A DNA stretch of 13,160 nucleotides, from the NCBI GenBank assembly GCA_007117575.1, contig SKGH01000048.1, positions 1 to 13,160 on the forward strand, written 5' to 3'. The notes under the pieces were generated by a model. That model saw only the letters and a list, made by a program, of their open reading frames with translations, was not told the DNA's origin and ran no database searches. A program made the position numbers and the translations under genes. This document shows positions 1 through 6,370 of this stretch, in pieces. Source of the DNA: Candidatus Kaiserbacteria bacterium. Its GTDB lineage: Bacteria > Patescibacteriota > Minisyncoccia > Phycocordibacterales > UBA918. Each line of letters begins with the position of its first letter. Positions within the stretch are counted from its first letter, which is position 1.

Positions 1-29
1 GGAGTGGACGTTCGTATGTTTTATTATGG

Positions 30-111
30 CCCCGAACTCACATTTTGACCATTTAACTCACGTGGTTAAGCTATGAAATTCCTAGAAAAGTGCGAGAAAT
101 CGAGTTCGGGG
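30..111. repeat. Inverted repeat upstream of the first gene
   Basis: CCCCGAACTC at 30-39 is matched exactly by its reverse complement at 102-111, separated by 62 nt. GACAGGCCC follows at once. GGGGACAGGCCC-like strings next to such arms remind me of the ends of REP-associated (IS200-like) transposase elements, but no transposase is visible here. Bases 1-180 hold no convincing gene. This could be the edge of a mobile element or the tail of an upstream transcription unit. Confidence 0.4.
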
Positions 112-165
112 ACAGGCCCTTTATTTAACTCATGGGGAAGTAGCAAGTCATAGTTAGTAAATATT

Positions 166-174
166 TGTTAGAAT
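166..174 (+). promoter_or_regulatory. Extended -10 promoter, probably leaderless
   Basis: TGT followed by TAGAAT (169-174) is an extended -10 element. The gap to the ATG at 181 is 6 nt, so transcription would begin at or next to the start codon. No Shine-Dalgarno sequence precedes the ATG. The same hexamer-6 nt-ATG geometry recurs at ORFs inside the 23S gene. Confidence 0.5.
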
Positions 175-180
175 ATCAAT

Positions 181-1146
181 ATGGAATGGATGGTTAGTGT
201 TGGTTTGTTTACTTTAGCCGGAGCGATGCTATACGTGGCCGGTGAGCTTGTTGTATCAGGTTTATTGAGACTGTCTCGTTTTTTTCACATCAAGGAGTTT
301 GTAGTGGCTTTTTTTGTGATGGCTTTTGCCGGTACGGTGCCGAATTTCTTTGTTGGCATCACTTCAGCTATTCAAGGCATTCCCGAACTTTCTTATGGTG
401 ACGTGATGGGTAACAACATGGTGGCCCTTACTCTGGCAGTGGCGTTAGCTGTGTTTTTTTCACCCAAAAAAGAACTGCCTTTGGAGAGCAAAACGGTGCA
501 AGACACCACCTTTTTAACAGCCATAGCCGCTTTGTTGCCTTTGATTCTCATTAGTGACGGTGTTTTGTCACGTAGTGACGGTTTGGTACTGATAATGTTT
601 TTTATTTTTTACGTAATATGGCTTTTTTCTCGTCGTGAAAATTTTTCTAAGATTTATGAAGTAGATAAAGTTTTACCTCCACCCTTGGGTAGGCCGGAAG
701 CTATAAGAGCAGTGGCAAAAGTGTTGGTCGGTTTGGTGATGTTGGCGACATCTGCGCAGTTGGTGGTACATGCGGCGAGCATGGTGGCCACCGCCTTAGG
801 AGTTTCTCTGATGGTTATAGGTGTTTTAGTGGTGGGGCTGGGGGGAGCGTTACCTGAGCTTTACTTCACTTTTGTGTCAGCAAGAAAAGGGGAGACCGCT
901 ATGATCTTGGGTAACTTAATGGGGGCAGTTATCAGTCCCGCTACTTTGGTTTTGGGTATTGTGGCGTTGATAGAGCCTATATACAACGAAAACTTGGAGT
1001 TTCCTATTATTGGTAGGTTATTTTTGGTTGCGGTTGCTATTTTCTTTTTATATCTATCGCGTACCAAAAATGTTATTTCTAAACAAGAAAGTTATTTTCT
1101 TCTGGCCGTTTATGTTTTGTTCGTGGCGGTTATGATACTTGTATAA
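181..1146 (+). CDS. CaCA-superfamily cation/Ca2+ exchanger-like membrane protein
   Basis: A 321-residue, very hydrophobic protein with about ten predicted membrane segments and a charged central loop at about residues 150-180. This is the usual length and two-repeat layout of prokaryotic Na+/Ca2+ (K+) exchangers, which swap Na+ or H+ for Ca2+ across the cytoplasmic membrane. The two alpha repeats are visible: alpha-1 around residues 51-90 (GTVPN, then GDVMGNN) and alpha-2 around 221-260 (GGALPE, then ILGNLMGA). Typical members have an acidic residue in both repeats (the GTSLPE type). Here alpha-2 keeps Glu226 but alpha-1 has Asn55, so ion stoichiometry or selectivity may differ. The ATG is chosen because a -10 element lies 6 nt upstream. 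The gene stands alone, with no co-directional partner close enough to form an operon. Family assignment is good; the transported ion is unknown. Confidence 0.85.
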   Translation: MEWMVSVGLFTLAGAMLYVAGELVVSGLLRLSRFFHIKEFVVAFFVMAFAGTVPNFFVGITSAIQGIPELSYGDVMGNNMVALTLAVALAVFFSPKKELPLESKTVQDTTFLTAIAALLPLILISDGVLSRSDGLVLIMFFIFYVIWLFSRRENFSKIYEVDKVLPPPLGRPEAIRAVAKVLVGLVMLATSAQLVVHAASMVATALGVSLMVIGVLVVGLGGALPELYFTFVSARKGETAMILGNLMGAVISPATLVLGIVALIEPIYNENLEFPIIGRLFLVAVAIFFLYLSRTKNVISKQESYFLLAVYVLFVAVMILV

Positions 1147-1245
1147 ATCGGTTTTGCATGTTGTATATAAAGGTATGGGTAAGAGTGTTTAATATTAATA
1201 AGTTTGCGTGCGGTTATTGCCGGCGTTATACTGATTAGACTTCTT

Positions 1246-1350
1246 ATGAAATTGTTTAATAAAGACCTTTTACGAATGCTGATGGGTTTTGTGTTGATAG
1301 TTTCTGTCACTCTTAGTTTGGTGATCATTGCCGTGATCATATTGGGTTAG
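1246..1350 (+). CDS. Possible small membrane peptide (34 aa)
   Basis: An ATG frame ending in TAG encodes a short basic N-terminus (MKLFNKDLLRMLMG) followed by about 20 hydrophobic residues, which would make one membrane helix. The frame stays open upstream to 1183 and could begin at TTG 1204, adding a second hydrophobic stretch (about 49 aa). No ribosome-binding site is evident and I recognise no family. The rest of 1147-1497 shows no gene. This could also be chance coding in AT-rich DNA. Confidence 0.3.
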   Translation: MKLFNKDLLRMLMGFVLIVSVTLSLVIIAVIILG

Positions 1351-1497
1351 TTTTCTTGGTTTATTACTCCACTTGGTTATTAAAAGTTGGTCATGACGAT
1401 CCGAAACAAGGATTGTGTTGATTATTTTGTGGTGAGACTTCAAACAGTTTCTAAGATTGATTTATTGTCATTGTCTTATTATTATAAGGACTGTTGA

Positions 1498-1568
1498 CGG
1501 GCTGTAGCATAATGGCAGTGTGCACGCATGGGGTGCGTGTGGCCCGGGTTCGATTCCCGGCAGCCCGA
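1498..1568 (+). tRNA. tRNA-Pro (anticodon GGG)
   Basis: The full cloverleaf can be drawn. The acceptor stem CGGGCTG pairs perfectly with CAGCCCG (1561-1567), with discriminator A1568. The D-arm has GG in its loop. The anticodon stem CACGC/GCGTG encloses the 7-nt loop ATGGGGT, whose anticodon is GGG. The T-arm is CCGGG-TTCGATT-CCCGG. C1-G72 is typical of bacterial tRNA-Pro. CCA is not encoded, so it must be added after transcription. The gene lies alone between the exchanger and the rplJL unit. Confidence 0.95.
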
Positions 1569-1728
1569 CTTTAGGAGGGCTGAGCAAGCAAACTTATTTA
1601 TATTGCTTATTTGATGTTTAAACTTATTTATTGTCTATCCATAGGGTGAGGTTTAACGTTTATTATTGTCTATAACGGTTTTGTTGCAACGAGTATACTT
1701 TTTTGCTAGTCTGTTTATTAAGCAGGCT

Positions 1729-1880
1729 CATGACAGTCGGTTTTTGTTTAGTCAGCACATAGCTGGATAAATGAAATTGAAGGGAGTTTTCCCGCCGGCC
1801 TAGGTCTTACTAACACACTACTTTTAGAGTAGGTGTGGCAGGTGAGAGGTCGAGCCCGGAAACGGGCCTGTTTATTTTAA
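1729..1880 (+). promoter_or_regulatory. L10 (rplJ) leader RNA, autoregulatory
   Basis: The region before rplJ folds into stems typical of ribosomal-protein L10 leaders. There is a bulged hairpin (CACACTAC with GTAGGTGTG, about 1814-1835), then GGCAGGTGAGAGGTCGAG, then a GC-rich hairpin. In the known L10 leader family, the L10(L12)4 complex binds this RNA and represses its own operon. A TATACT hexamer at 1694-1699 is a candidate -10 for the transcript. The rest of 1569-1728 is AT-rich with no gene. Recognition is by pattern; a covariance search would settle it. Confidence 0.65.
1854..1879 (+). terminator. Attenuator-like hairpin in the rplJ leader
   Basis: GCCCG-GAAA-CGGGC (1854-1867) is a 5-bp GC stem with a GNRA-like loop, followed by a U-rich tract (TGTTTATTTT). 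It looks like a weak intrinsic terminator placed to respond to L10 binding upstream. Confidence 0.5.
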
Positions 1881-1939
1881 GATCTAATTTATTTAGAACA
1901 CATTTTTAAATATGTGTTTTGGATCTAAAGAAATAATTT

Positions 1940-2431
1940 ATGGCAATCAGTAAACAAAAAAAGACCGATATCTTAGCTAAACTTGATGAGATCAAAAAAG
2001 AATCAAGTTCCATTACTTTTGTTCATTATGAACAAATCGGTGGTACAGATATGACTGAAATGAGGTCGCAGTTGCGAGATGAGGGGGTTGGTTATTTTGT
2101 AGCCAAGAAGACACTCATTAAGCGATCTTTTAAAGATTCTTTTGAAGGAGATATGCCTGAGCTTGATGGTGAAATAGCTGTAGCTTACAGTTCAGACCCT
2201 ATTGCTCCGGCCCAACAAGTACTTACTTATGTAAAAAAGTATAAAGATTCTTTTTCCATAGTAGGTGGAGTTTTTGAGGGTGTGTATAAAAATAAGGAAG
2301 AGATGAATGAAATAGCCACCATACCTACTTTGCCAGTGTTGCGAGGTATGTTTGTAAATGTGATAAATTCACCGATACAAGGTCTGGTAATAGCACTTGA
2401 CGCTATAGCTAAGAAGAAGGAAGGCGGTTAA
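1940..2431 (+). CDS. rplJ: 50S ribosomal protein L10
   Basis: A 163-residue protein of normal L10 length. L10 anchors the L7/L12 dimers to form the ribosomal stalk that recruits translation factors. The N-terminal rRNA-binding domain shows the family pattern: a lysine-rich start, an FVHYEQIGGTDM segment, then the YFVAKKTLIKRSF basic stretch near residues 51-64. The C-terminal part (about 115-163, with LPVLRGMFVNVINSPIQGL) is the helix that binds L12 dimers. The ATG is preceded by only weak purines (AAAG). The gene leads a two-gene unit with rplL, 43 nt downstream. The usual rplK-rplA genes upstream and rpoBC downstream are absent from this window. Confidence 0.97.
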   Translation: MAISKQKKTDILAKLDEIKKESSSITFVHYEQIGGTDMTEMRSQLRDEGVGYFVAKKTLIKRSFKDSFEGDMPELDGEIAVAYSSDPIAPAQQVLTYVKKYKDSFSIVGGVFEGVYKNKEEMNEIATIPTLPVLRGMFVNVINSPIQGLVIALDAIAKKKEGG

Positions 2432-2474
2432 AGATTAATAAAGAGTAATATAAGTCTTAAATAAGAATAAAAGT

Positions 2475-2981
2475 ATGACGGACGAAACAAAAAAAGATAC
2501 ACCGGAAGTGGCAACTGAAGAAACTACTTCTGCCAATGAAAGTGTAGCCAGTGAAGTAGAAGAAACTGTGACACAGGAGAGTGACTCAGGAGACGATTCA
2601 TTTGAAGTGCCCGAAAAATTTAAAGCATTGGTAGCACAAATAGAAGAAATGAGTGTTCTTGAGCTACATGAATTGGTCAAGGTTTTTGAGAAGAAATTCG
2701 GAGTATCGGCAGCAGCTGTGGCAGTGGCCGGATCAGCAACCGGTGGTGACGCCGGAGAGTCAGAAGAGCAGTCAGAGTTTACGGTAGAGTTAACGGAAGT
2801 GGGAGCGCAGAAGATAGCAGTTATTAAGGCGGTTAAAGAGGCATTGGGTCTTGGTCTTAAAGAAGCTAAAGACATGGTAGATGGAGCACCATCAGAATTG
2901 AAGTCCGGAATGAAGAAAGAAGACGCTGAGGCTCTAAAAGCAAAAATGGAGGAAGCTGGTGCTAAAGTGACCTTAAAATAA
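2475..2981 (+). CDS. rplL: 50S ribosomal protein L7/L12 with extended acidic N-terminus
   Basis: At 168 residues it is about 45 longer than E. coli L12. The extra length is an N-terminal tail (residues 1-44) rich in Glu, Asp, Thr and Ser, then FEVPEKFKALVAQ. The dimerisation helix pair begins around residue 50 (MSVLELHELVKVFEKKFGVSAAA). A short Ala/Gly hinge follows (about 80-97), then the factor-binding C-terminal domain (about 100-168, with GLGLKEAKDMVDGAP). L12 dimers bind L10 and recruit GTPase factors. The start at 2475 gives the longest in-frame ATG form, and the whole tail is free of internal ATGs before residue 59, so the extension appears real. No clear ribosome-binding site. A weak -10-like hexamer (AAGAAT) ends 6 nt before the ATG. 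Confidence 0.96.
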   Translation: MTDETKKDTPEVATEETTSANESVASEVEETVTQESDSGDDSFEVPEKFKALVAQIEEMSVLELHELVKVFEKKFGVSAAAVAVAGSATGGDAGESEEQSEFTVELTEVGAQKIAVIKAVKEALGLGLKEAKDMVDGAPSELKSGMKKEDAEALKAKMEEAGAKVTLK

Positions 2982-3010
2982 GTTAGTTGAAAGAGTCAAT
3001 CAAAAAAAAG

Positions 3011-3043
3011 AAAACCCTTGAACATACACGTTCAAGGGTTTTT
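3011..3043 (+). terminator. Intrinsic terminator of rplJL
   Basis: A perfect 13-bp stem (AAAACCCTTGAAC at 3011-3023 with 3030-3042), a 6-nt loop and a run of five T. Placed 30 nt after the rplL stop. Confidence 0.93.
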
Positions 3044-3049
3044 CTTATT

Positions 3050-3111
3050 CATGACTTACGCGTTTGGCGAATTTCAGCGCCCCGAACTTCATCAGAAACG
3101 CGTAAGTCATG
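3050..3111. repeat. 62-bp palindromic element with 16-bp perfect arms
   Basis: CATGACTTACGCGTTT (3050-3065) is exactly complementary to 3096-3111. The 30-nt centre holds a second hairpin (GGCG...CGCC). It lies just after the rplL terminator and has no T-tract, so it is not a second terminator. It could be a REP/MITE-type element, a protein-binding palindrome or an integration scar. No second copy exists in this window. Confidence 0.7.
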
Positions 3112-3238
3112 TTATTGATAAACAGCCGATACTTGGCGCAAACACATCTATTTACACGTATCGTAAATAGGGTAGATATTGATCTTTAAATACAGCACCG
3201 ACAATAAACGGTGTCCAGATTTATACTGTAAGTATGTG

Positions 3239-3247
3239 TGATATTAT
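3239..3247 (+). promoter_or_regulatory. Extended -10 promoter for the wHTH gene
   Basis: TGA-TATTAT is an extended -10 whose end lies 12 nt before the ATG at 3260. The predicted 5' UTR is only a few bases, with no room for a Shine-Dalgarno site. The preceding 3112-3238 contains two small hairpins (CTATTTAC/GTAAATAG and CACCG/CGGTG) that could be operators. Confidence 0.4.
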
Positions 3248-3259
3248 ACGTTTTCAATT

Positions 3260-3886
3260 ATGATAGCTGACCCGTTAACTATTCTGTTTGGTTCTCAGGC
3301 GAGAGTAAAATTGTTGCGTTTCTTTCTTTTTAACCCCTCAAAAGAGTTTACTTTCGATGAAATATCCAGACGAGCTAAGCTGGTGCGACGAACCGCGCGA
3401 ACAGAGATAAATGCTTTGGAAAGGGCGCAGGTGATTAAAAAGAAACAGATATTTGTCGATCAAGAAAGTAGCAATAAGAGAGTGAAAGTACCCGGTTATG
3501 TTCTTAACAAAAACTTTCCCGATCTCCAGTCATTGCAGAATTTTTTGTTTGAAACAGCTCCCATAAACGGTAAGACGGTGTTGAAGCATTTGAAAAAAGC
3601 GGGACAAGTCGATTTTTTGGTGGTGTGTGGCATATTTTTGAGAGATTTTGACCAACGCATTGATTTGCTTTTAGCCATGAAAAAAATAGTAAATAGTAAG
3701 GTGGAAACTGCTATTCGCTCACTGGAGGCCGAGTTGGGAGTAGAGATAAGGTATGCCGCAATGGAGTCAGAAGAATTGATCTATAGGGTTGGTATGTACG
3801 ACAAGTTAACCAGAGATGTTTTTGATTATCCACATGAAATAGTTTTGGACAAGATAAATGTTGTAGATGAGTTGCCTCAACGTTAA
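3260..3886 (+). CDS. Winged-helix DNA-binding protein with degenerate nucleotidyltransferase-like C-terminal domain
   Basis: 208 residues. Residues 5-85 look like a winged helix-turn-helix: LFGSQARVKLLRFFLFNP, then a recognition-helix segment (EISRRAKLVRRTARTEINALERAQVI) and a wing rich in Lys and Arg. The C-terminal half (about 110-205) has VDFLVVCGIFLRDFDQRIDLLLAM. This resembles the fold of MNT-type nucleotidyltransferases (G-S...D-x-D, then DLLIVG) but lacks the GS and paired aspartates needed for catalysis. Proteins with this layout are, from memory, frequent in Parcubacteria and mostly unnamed. It is likely a transcriptional regulator, with the second domain serving as a sensor or dimerisation module. 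It has its own promoter, no operon partner and no terminator of its own. Confidence 0.7.
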   Translation: MIADPLTILFGSQARVKLLRFFLFNPSKEFTFDEISRRAKLVRRTARTEINALERAQVIKKKQIFVDQESSNKRVKVPGYVLNKNFPDLQSLQNFLFETAPINGKTVLKHLKKAGQVDFLVVCGIFLRDFDQRIDLLLAMKKIVNSKVETAIRSLEAELGVEIRYAAMESEELIYRVGMYDKLTRDVFDYPHEIVLDKINVVDELPQR

Positions 3887-3906
3887 GTTGGTTGGTAAAC
3901 ACGTGC

Positions 3907-3933
3907 TTGTTTAGAGTTTTTCTGTGTTATAAT
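3907..3933 (+). promoter_or_regulatory. Promoter of the MscS-like gene
   Basis: A perfect -10 TATAAT (3928-3933) with a -35-like TTGTTT at 3907-3912, spacing 15 nt (16 if read as CTTGTT). It predicts a 5' UTR of about 30 nt before the ATG at 3972, without a Shine-Dalgarno motif. Confidence 0.55.
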
Positions 3934-3971
3934 CAAGTATTATTAGCAATTTAATTCATTAAATAATTTTT

Positions 3972-4652
3972 ATGCAAGCAGATTGGGTGCAAGTTATACA
4001 ATATTCATTCCAAAATGTATGGGTTGAGACCGTAGGAATGCTACCTACCATAGCCGTTGCTTTGGTTATATTGATAGCCGGTTTCATAGTGGCGGGGATT
4101 TGTAAGAAGATCACAAGTCACGTTTTCGATAAGTTGCAGGTTGACTCCGCACTGTCTAAAGCCGGAGCCGACGCCTTGTTCGAGAAGTCGGGCTATAAAC
4201 TAAATTCCGGGCTGATAGTAGGAACCATGGTCAAGTGGTTTGTCGTCATTGTTTTCTTTGTCGCTACTCTTGATGTACTGAATCTAAATCAAGCTAACGA
4301 GTTTTTAACAGACGTTGTCTTGGGATTCTTACCTAAAGTTATTGTTGCTACAATAATTCTTTTGGTGGGAACCGTTTTAGCTTCTTTTGCCGGAACAGCG
4401 GTAACAGCTTCAACACGTGCCGCCAATTTTAAAGCGCCTGAGTTGTTGGGTAAATTTACCAAAACAGCTATAATGGTCTTTGCATTGATCGCCGCTCTTA
4501 ATCAGGTACATATAGCACCTGAGTTGATGCAGACCTTGTTTGCTGGTATGGTTTTTGCCTTGGCTCTTGCCTTAGGTTTGGCCTTTGGTTTGGGTGGTCG
4601 CGACGCTGCTTCCAGATATATAGATTCACTGTCTGATAATCAAAAACAGTAG
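3972..4652 (+). CDS. Small MscS-related membrane protein (conserved TM-helix repeat family)
   Basis: 226 residues with about five membrane segments: roughly 20-45, 80-105, 113-142, 160-180 and 186-210. The N-terminal segment (LPTIAVALVILIAGFIVAGICKK) and the repeat (FLPKVIVATIILLVGTVLASF) match the conserved TM-helix repeats found in MscS/CmpX-like proteins. The glycine-rich last helix (ALALGLAFGLGGRDAA) resembles the pore-lining helix and its exit. The cytoplasmic beta and vestibule domains of full MscS are missing, because the protein stops about 16 residues after the GLGGRDAA motif. A role in osmotic or membrane-tension response is plausible but inferred. The gene is monocistronic, between its own promoter and a strong terminator. 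Confidence 0.8.
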   Translation: MQADWVQVIQYSFQNVWVETVGMLPTIAVALVILIAGFIVAGICKKITSHVFDKLQVDSALSKAGADALFEKSGYKLNSGLIVGTMVKWFVVIVFFVATLDVLNLNQANEFLTDVVLGFLPKVIVATIILLVGTVLASFAGTAVTASTRAANFKAPELLGKFTKTAIMVFALIAALNQVHIAPELMQTLFAGMVFALALALGLAFGLGGRDAASRYIDSLSDNQKQ

Positions 4653-4676
4653 TGAAGGAAGTGGTAAGAAGGTAAT

Positions 4677-4707
4677 AAAAAAGACGTCAATATCTGACGT
4701 CTTTTTT
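4677..4707 (+). terminator. Intrinsic terminator
   Basis: A 13-bp perfect stem (AAAAAAGACGTCA with TGACGTCTTTTTT) and the 5-nt loop ATATC, ending in a T-run. It isolates the MscS-like gene from the rRNA unit. The following 4708-4927 is AT-rich without a gene and holds only one small hairpin (TATAATTG/CAATTATA). Confidence 0.92.
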
Positions 4708-4927
4708 ATTTTTCAAAATGATATTGACTAGTGACACTGATTTCTAATAGAGATGTTGATTTTTATTAGCCATACAGTTTTTCATAAATGATAATGAGTA
4801 TTAAAATGAGCCACTTTTTACTATAATTGTTTGGCAATTATAGGTGGTTATTTGGGAGTTAAAAGTAGGGAGAATAAAAAGAATCGAGCAAAACATTAAA
4901 GACCAATTTTTGTTATCTAAAAAAAAC

Positions 4928-4955
4928 TTGACTTTCACGTACCTTCCTATAGAAT
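4928..4955 (+). promoter_or_regulatory. rRNA promoter
   Basis: TTGACT (4928-4933), a 16-nt spacer and TAGAAT (4950-4955), preceded by an A-rich tract (TAAAAAAAAC) like an UP element. Transcription should begin near 4962, about 390 nt before the mature 23S. It is the only good -35/-10 pair ahead of the 23S gene, so this rRNA appears to be transcribed separately from 16S. Confidence 0.7.
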
Positions 4956-4961
4956 AGCGAG

Positions 4962-5341
4962 CACATTGTTTATGAACATGAGCGATAAGACCTAGTAGCG
5001 GATAGTCGAATCGTTTCAGATTCTGACACCGCAGAGAGCGGGTTTTTTGTTGCCAAGGTTCAAGGAAGCAATGCGGTCATTGACAACTGCATATCCTAAT
5101 AAATCCCGTGCGCCTCGACAGCGCACGGGTGGTAGAGCGTGTTATAAAATTAAGTGTGGTTTTAATTACACTTATTTTTTCTAACATGCTATTGGGCGCG
5201 CGTCGTTAAAGTAAGGCACTTAGGTGCCGGGTCTTTTCGTCTCGACGCGCGCTAAACACAAACCGAGTGTACCGATCAGTATGCTGGTCGGTACAAAAAA
5301 CACTCAAGTAAAAATCGTTTAGATTTTTACAGTACAGCGGT
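4962..5341 (+). ncRNA. Hairpin-rich leader of the 23S transcript
   Basis: No gene lies between the promoter and the 23S, but the RNA would fold into a chain of strong hairpins: CCCGTGCGC/GCGCACGGG (5105-5129); AGCGTGTTA/TAACATGCT (5136-5190); a 10-bp GC clamp GCGCGCGTCG/CGACGCGCGC (5196-5252) enclosing GGCAC/GTGCC; ACCGATCAG/CTGGTCGGT (5271-5292); and GTAAAAATC/GATTTTTAC (5308-5330). No 16S or tRNA sequence is present. The function is unknown. It could guide folding, processing or antitermination, or include an independent structured RNA. Confidence 0.55.
4998..5048 (+). promoter_or_regulatory. Possible attenuator in the rRNA leader
   Basis: CCGC (5029-5032) can pair downstream with GCGG (5038-5041), followed by six T, as a weak terminator. 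It can also pair upstream with GCGG (4998-5001), closing a hairpin that contains GTCGAATC/GATTCTGAC. Mutually exclusive folds are the hallmark of attenuation, but the terminator stem has only four strong pairs. Confidence 0.3.
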
Positions 5342-5363
5342 GTACAGCATTCCTTGCAGGAAT
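5342..5363 (+). other. 5' arm of the 23S processing stem
   Basis: These 22 nt pair with 12754-12775 end to end, with only two G-U pairs. The inner part GCAGGAAT (5356-5363) with ATTCCTGC (12754-12761) takes the place of helix H1. The outer part extends it into an RNase III-type precursor stem. It fixes both ends of the gene across 7.4 kb of insertions. Confidence 0.8.
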
Positions 5364-5524
5364 GTAAGGGTGTATGGTGGATGCCTAGGCTTCAAGAAGC
5401 GATGAAGGACGTGGTATGGCTGCGATAAGCGTCGGCGAGGTGCCAAACAACCTTCGACCCGGCGATGTCCGAATGGGGAAACCCCACTGTCATCGGCAGT
5501 GACCGAGCACCTTTTGAGGTGTTG

Positions 5525-5530
5525 TATCAT
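5525..5530 (+). promoter_or_regulatory. Candidate -10 for the IVS-1 ORF
   Basis: TATCAT ends exactly 6 nt before the ATG at 5537 and overlaps the 5' arm of the IVS stem. This is the same spacing as at 169-174, 8072-8077, 9999-10004 and 11000-11005, suggesting a leaderless transcript. Confidence 0.3.
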
Positions 5531-5536
5531 TGAGTT

Positions 5537-5806
5537 ATGTACTATGTGTACGTAATCAAGTCGCTTTCTAAGAAAAAATTGTATATCGGTTATACAGCCG
5601 ATCTAAAAAGACGTTTTTCGTGAGCATAATGACGCAAGACGACGCAAAGAATATCGCAACAAAAATACCACGTACCGTGGCGGTTGCTTTATTACGAAGC
5701 GTATAGTTCTGAAAAGCTCGCGCGTGAGCGTGAAAACCTCTTTAAGAAACGAGGAAAAACGTGGCAAAATCTTAGAAAACGCCTACTCAGTCAGTACGAC
5801 ACTTGA
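5537..5806 (+). pseudogene. GIY-YIG single-domain endonuclease, two frameshifts
   Basis: Reading from ATG 5537 gives MYYVYVIKSLSKKKLYIGYT then ADLKRRF, the classic GIY/YIG opening of UvrC-like single-domain nucleases. An extra T in the run at 5614-5618 then forces a TGA at 5621. Shifting frame restores REHN (His/Asn of the family). A second shift near 5672 restores WRLLYYEAYSSEKLARERE, which contains the catalytic Glu region, and the rest runs to TGA 5804-5806 inside the 3' arm. An intact version would be about 89 residues, like its relative at 8084-8347. Two independent shifts argue for decay rather than programmed frameshifting, though homopolymer sequencing error could account for the first. 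Confidence 0.85.
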
Positions 5807-5914
5807 AAAGGTGCTCGGAGCGCACTCAGGGAAATGAAACATCTAAGTACCTGAAGGAATAGAAAGCAATTGCGATTCCCTTAGTAGCGGCGAGCGAAAT
5901 GGGAACAGCCCAAA

Positions 5915-6017
5915 CCCAGCTCCGGTTTCTGTGGTCATTTATTACTTTATTCAGGAGTGACAAATCAGTTGTCCTGATATATTTAGAAATAGAATGACAG
6001 TAGAAACCGGAGCTGGG
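5915..6017 (+). other. Expanded helix in 23S domain I (ORF-less)
   Basis: In the segment equal to E. coli about 275-370, a perfect 16-bp stem (5915-5930 with 6002-6017) encloses about 70 nt. The loop contains a further GTCATT/AATGAC pairing and the hairpin TCAGGA/TCCTGA (5951-5977). It has no ORF and no ribozyme motif. It may be an IVS remnant or a retained expansion segment. Confidence 0.7.
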
Positions 6018-6222
6018 GGTTGTAGGGTGGAATCTGCATTTAGTTGCGAGAAGTCAAAAAACAATCACATAGAAGAACAAGTTGGGAAGCTTGACCCCAG
6101 AAGGTAATAGTCCTGTATTTGAAATGTGGTTGTCTTCTTTGATTCCATTCCTGAGTAGTTCGAGACACGAATAGCTCGAATGAATCTGGGAGAACTAACT
6201 CCTAAGGCTAAATATTCTTGAA

Positions 6223-6268
<46 letters not shown>

Positions 6269-6347
6269 GGAGAGGGGAGTGAAATAGATCTGAAACCATA
6301 CATCTACAAGGAGTCGATCTGGTAGCTGGTTACTGGTAACTAGTTGC

Positions 6348-6356
6348 TGGTATAAT
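6348..6356 (+). promoter_or_regulatory. Embedded extended -10 before the S23 gene
   Basis: TGG-TATAAT, a perfect -10 with a TG extension, lies at the inner end of the IVS 5' arm, 14 nt before the ATG. It would allow an mRNA with a very short leader, independent of rRNA transcription. No convincing -35. Confidence 0.45.
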
Positions 6357-6370
6357 AATCTCAACGTTTT

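Larger units (their letters stand above)
5504..5817 (+). mobile_element. IVS-1 at helix H10, carrying a broken GIY-YIG gene
   Basis: Right after the short H9 hairpin, arms 5504-5526 and 5795-5817 form a 23-bp stem (CGAGCACCTTTT... with ...AAAAGGTGCTCG) with one mismatch and two G-U pairs. It replaces the tip of H10 (E. coli about 150-176). Long duplexes like this are RNase III substrates in classical 23S IVSs, giving fragmented rRNA without religation. The loop holds a GIY-YIG nuclease pseudogene, and no group I core motifs are present. Confidence 0.85.

Noticed and set aside
2435..2875. 146-aa frame on the minus strand opposite rplL
   Set aside because: It is the antisense shadow of rplL, low in complexity (Ser/Ala/Thr-rich) with no recognisable domain.
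5080..5108. TTGACA at 5080-5085 as a second rRNA promoter
   Set aside because: No acceptable -10 at 16-18 nt; the only AT-rich hexamer is 12 nt away.
4962..5341. A remnant of 16S rRNA or a tRNA in the 23S leader
   Set aside because: No conserved 16S strings and no cloverleaf could be found; only hairpins.
5537..5806. Programmed frameshifting or TGA recoding to express the H10 GIY-YIG gene
   Set aside because: Two separate shifts are needed and reading TGA as an amino acid does not restore the family sequence. Other genes here use TGA as stop.
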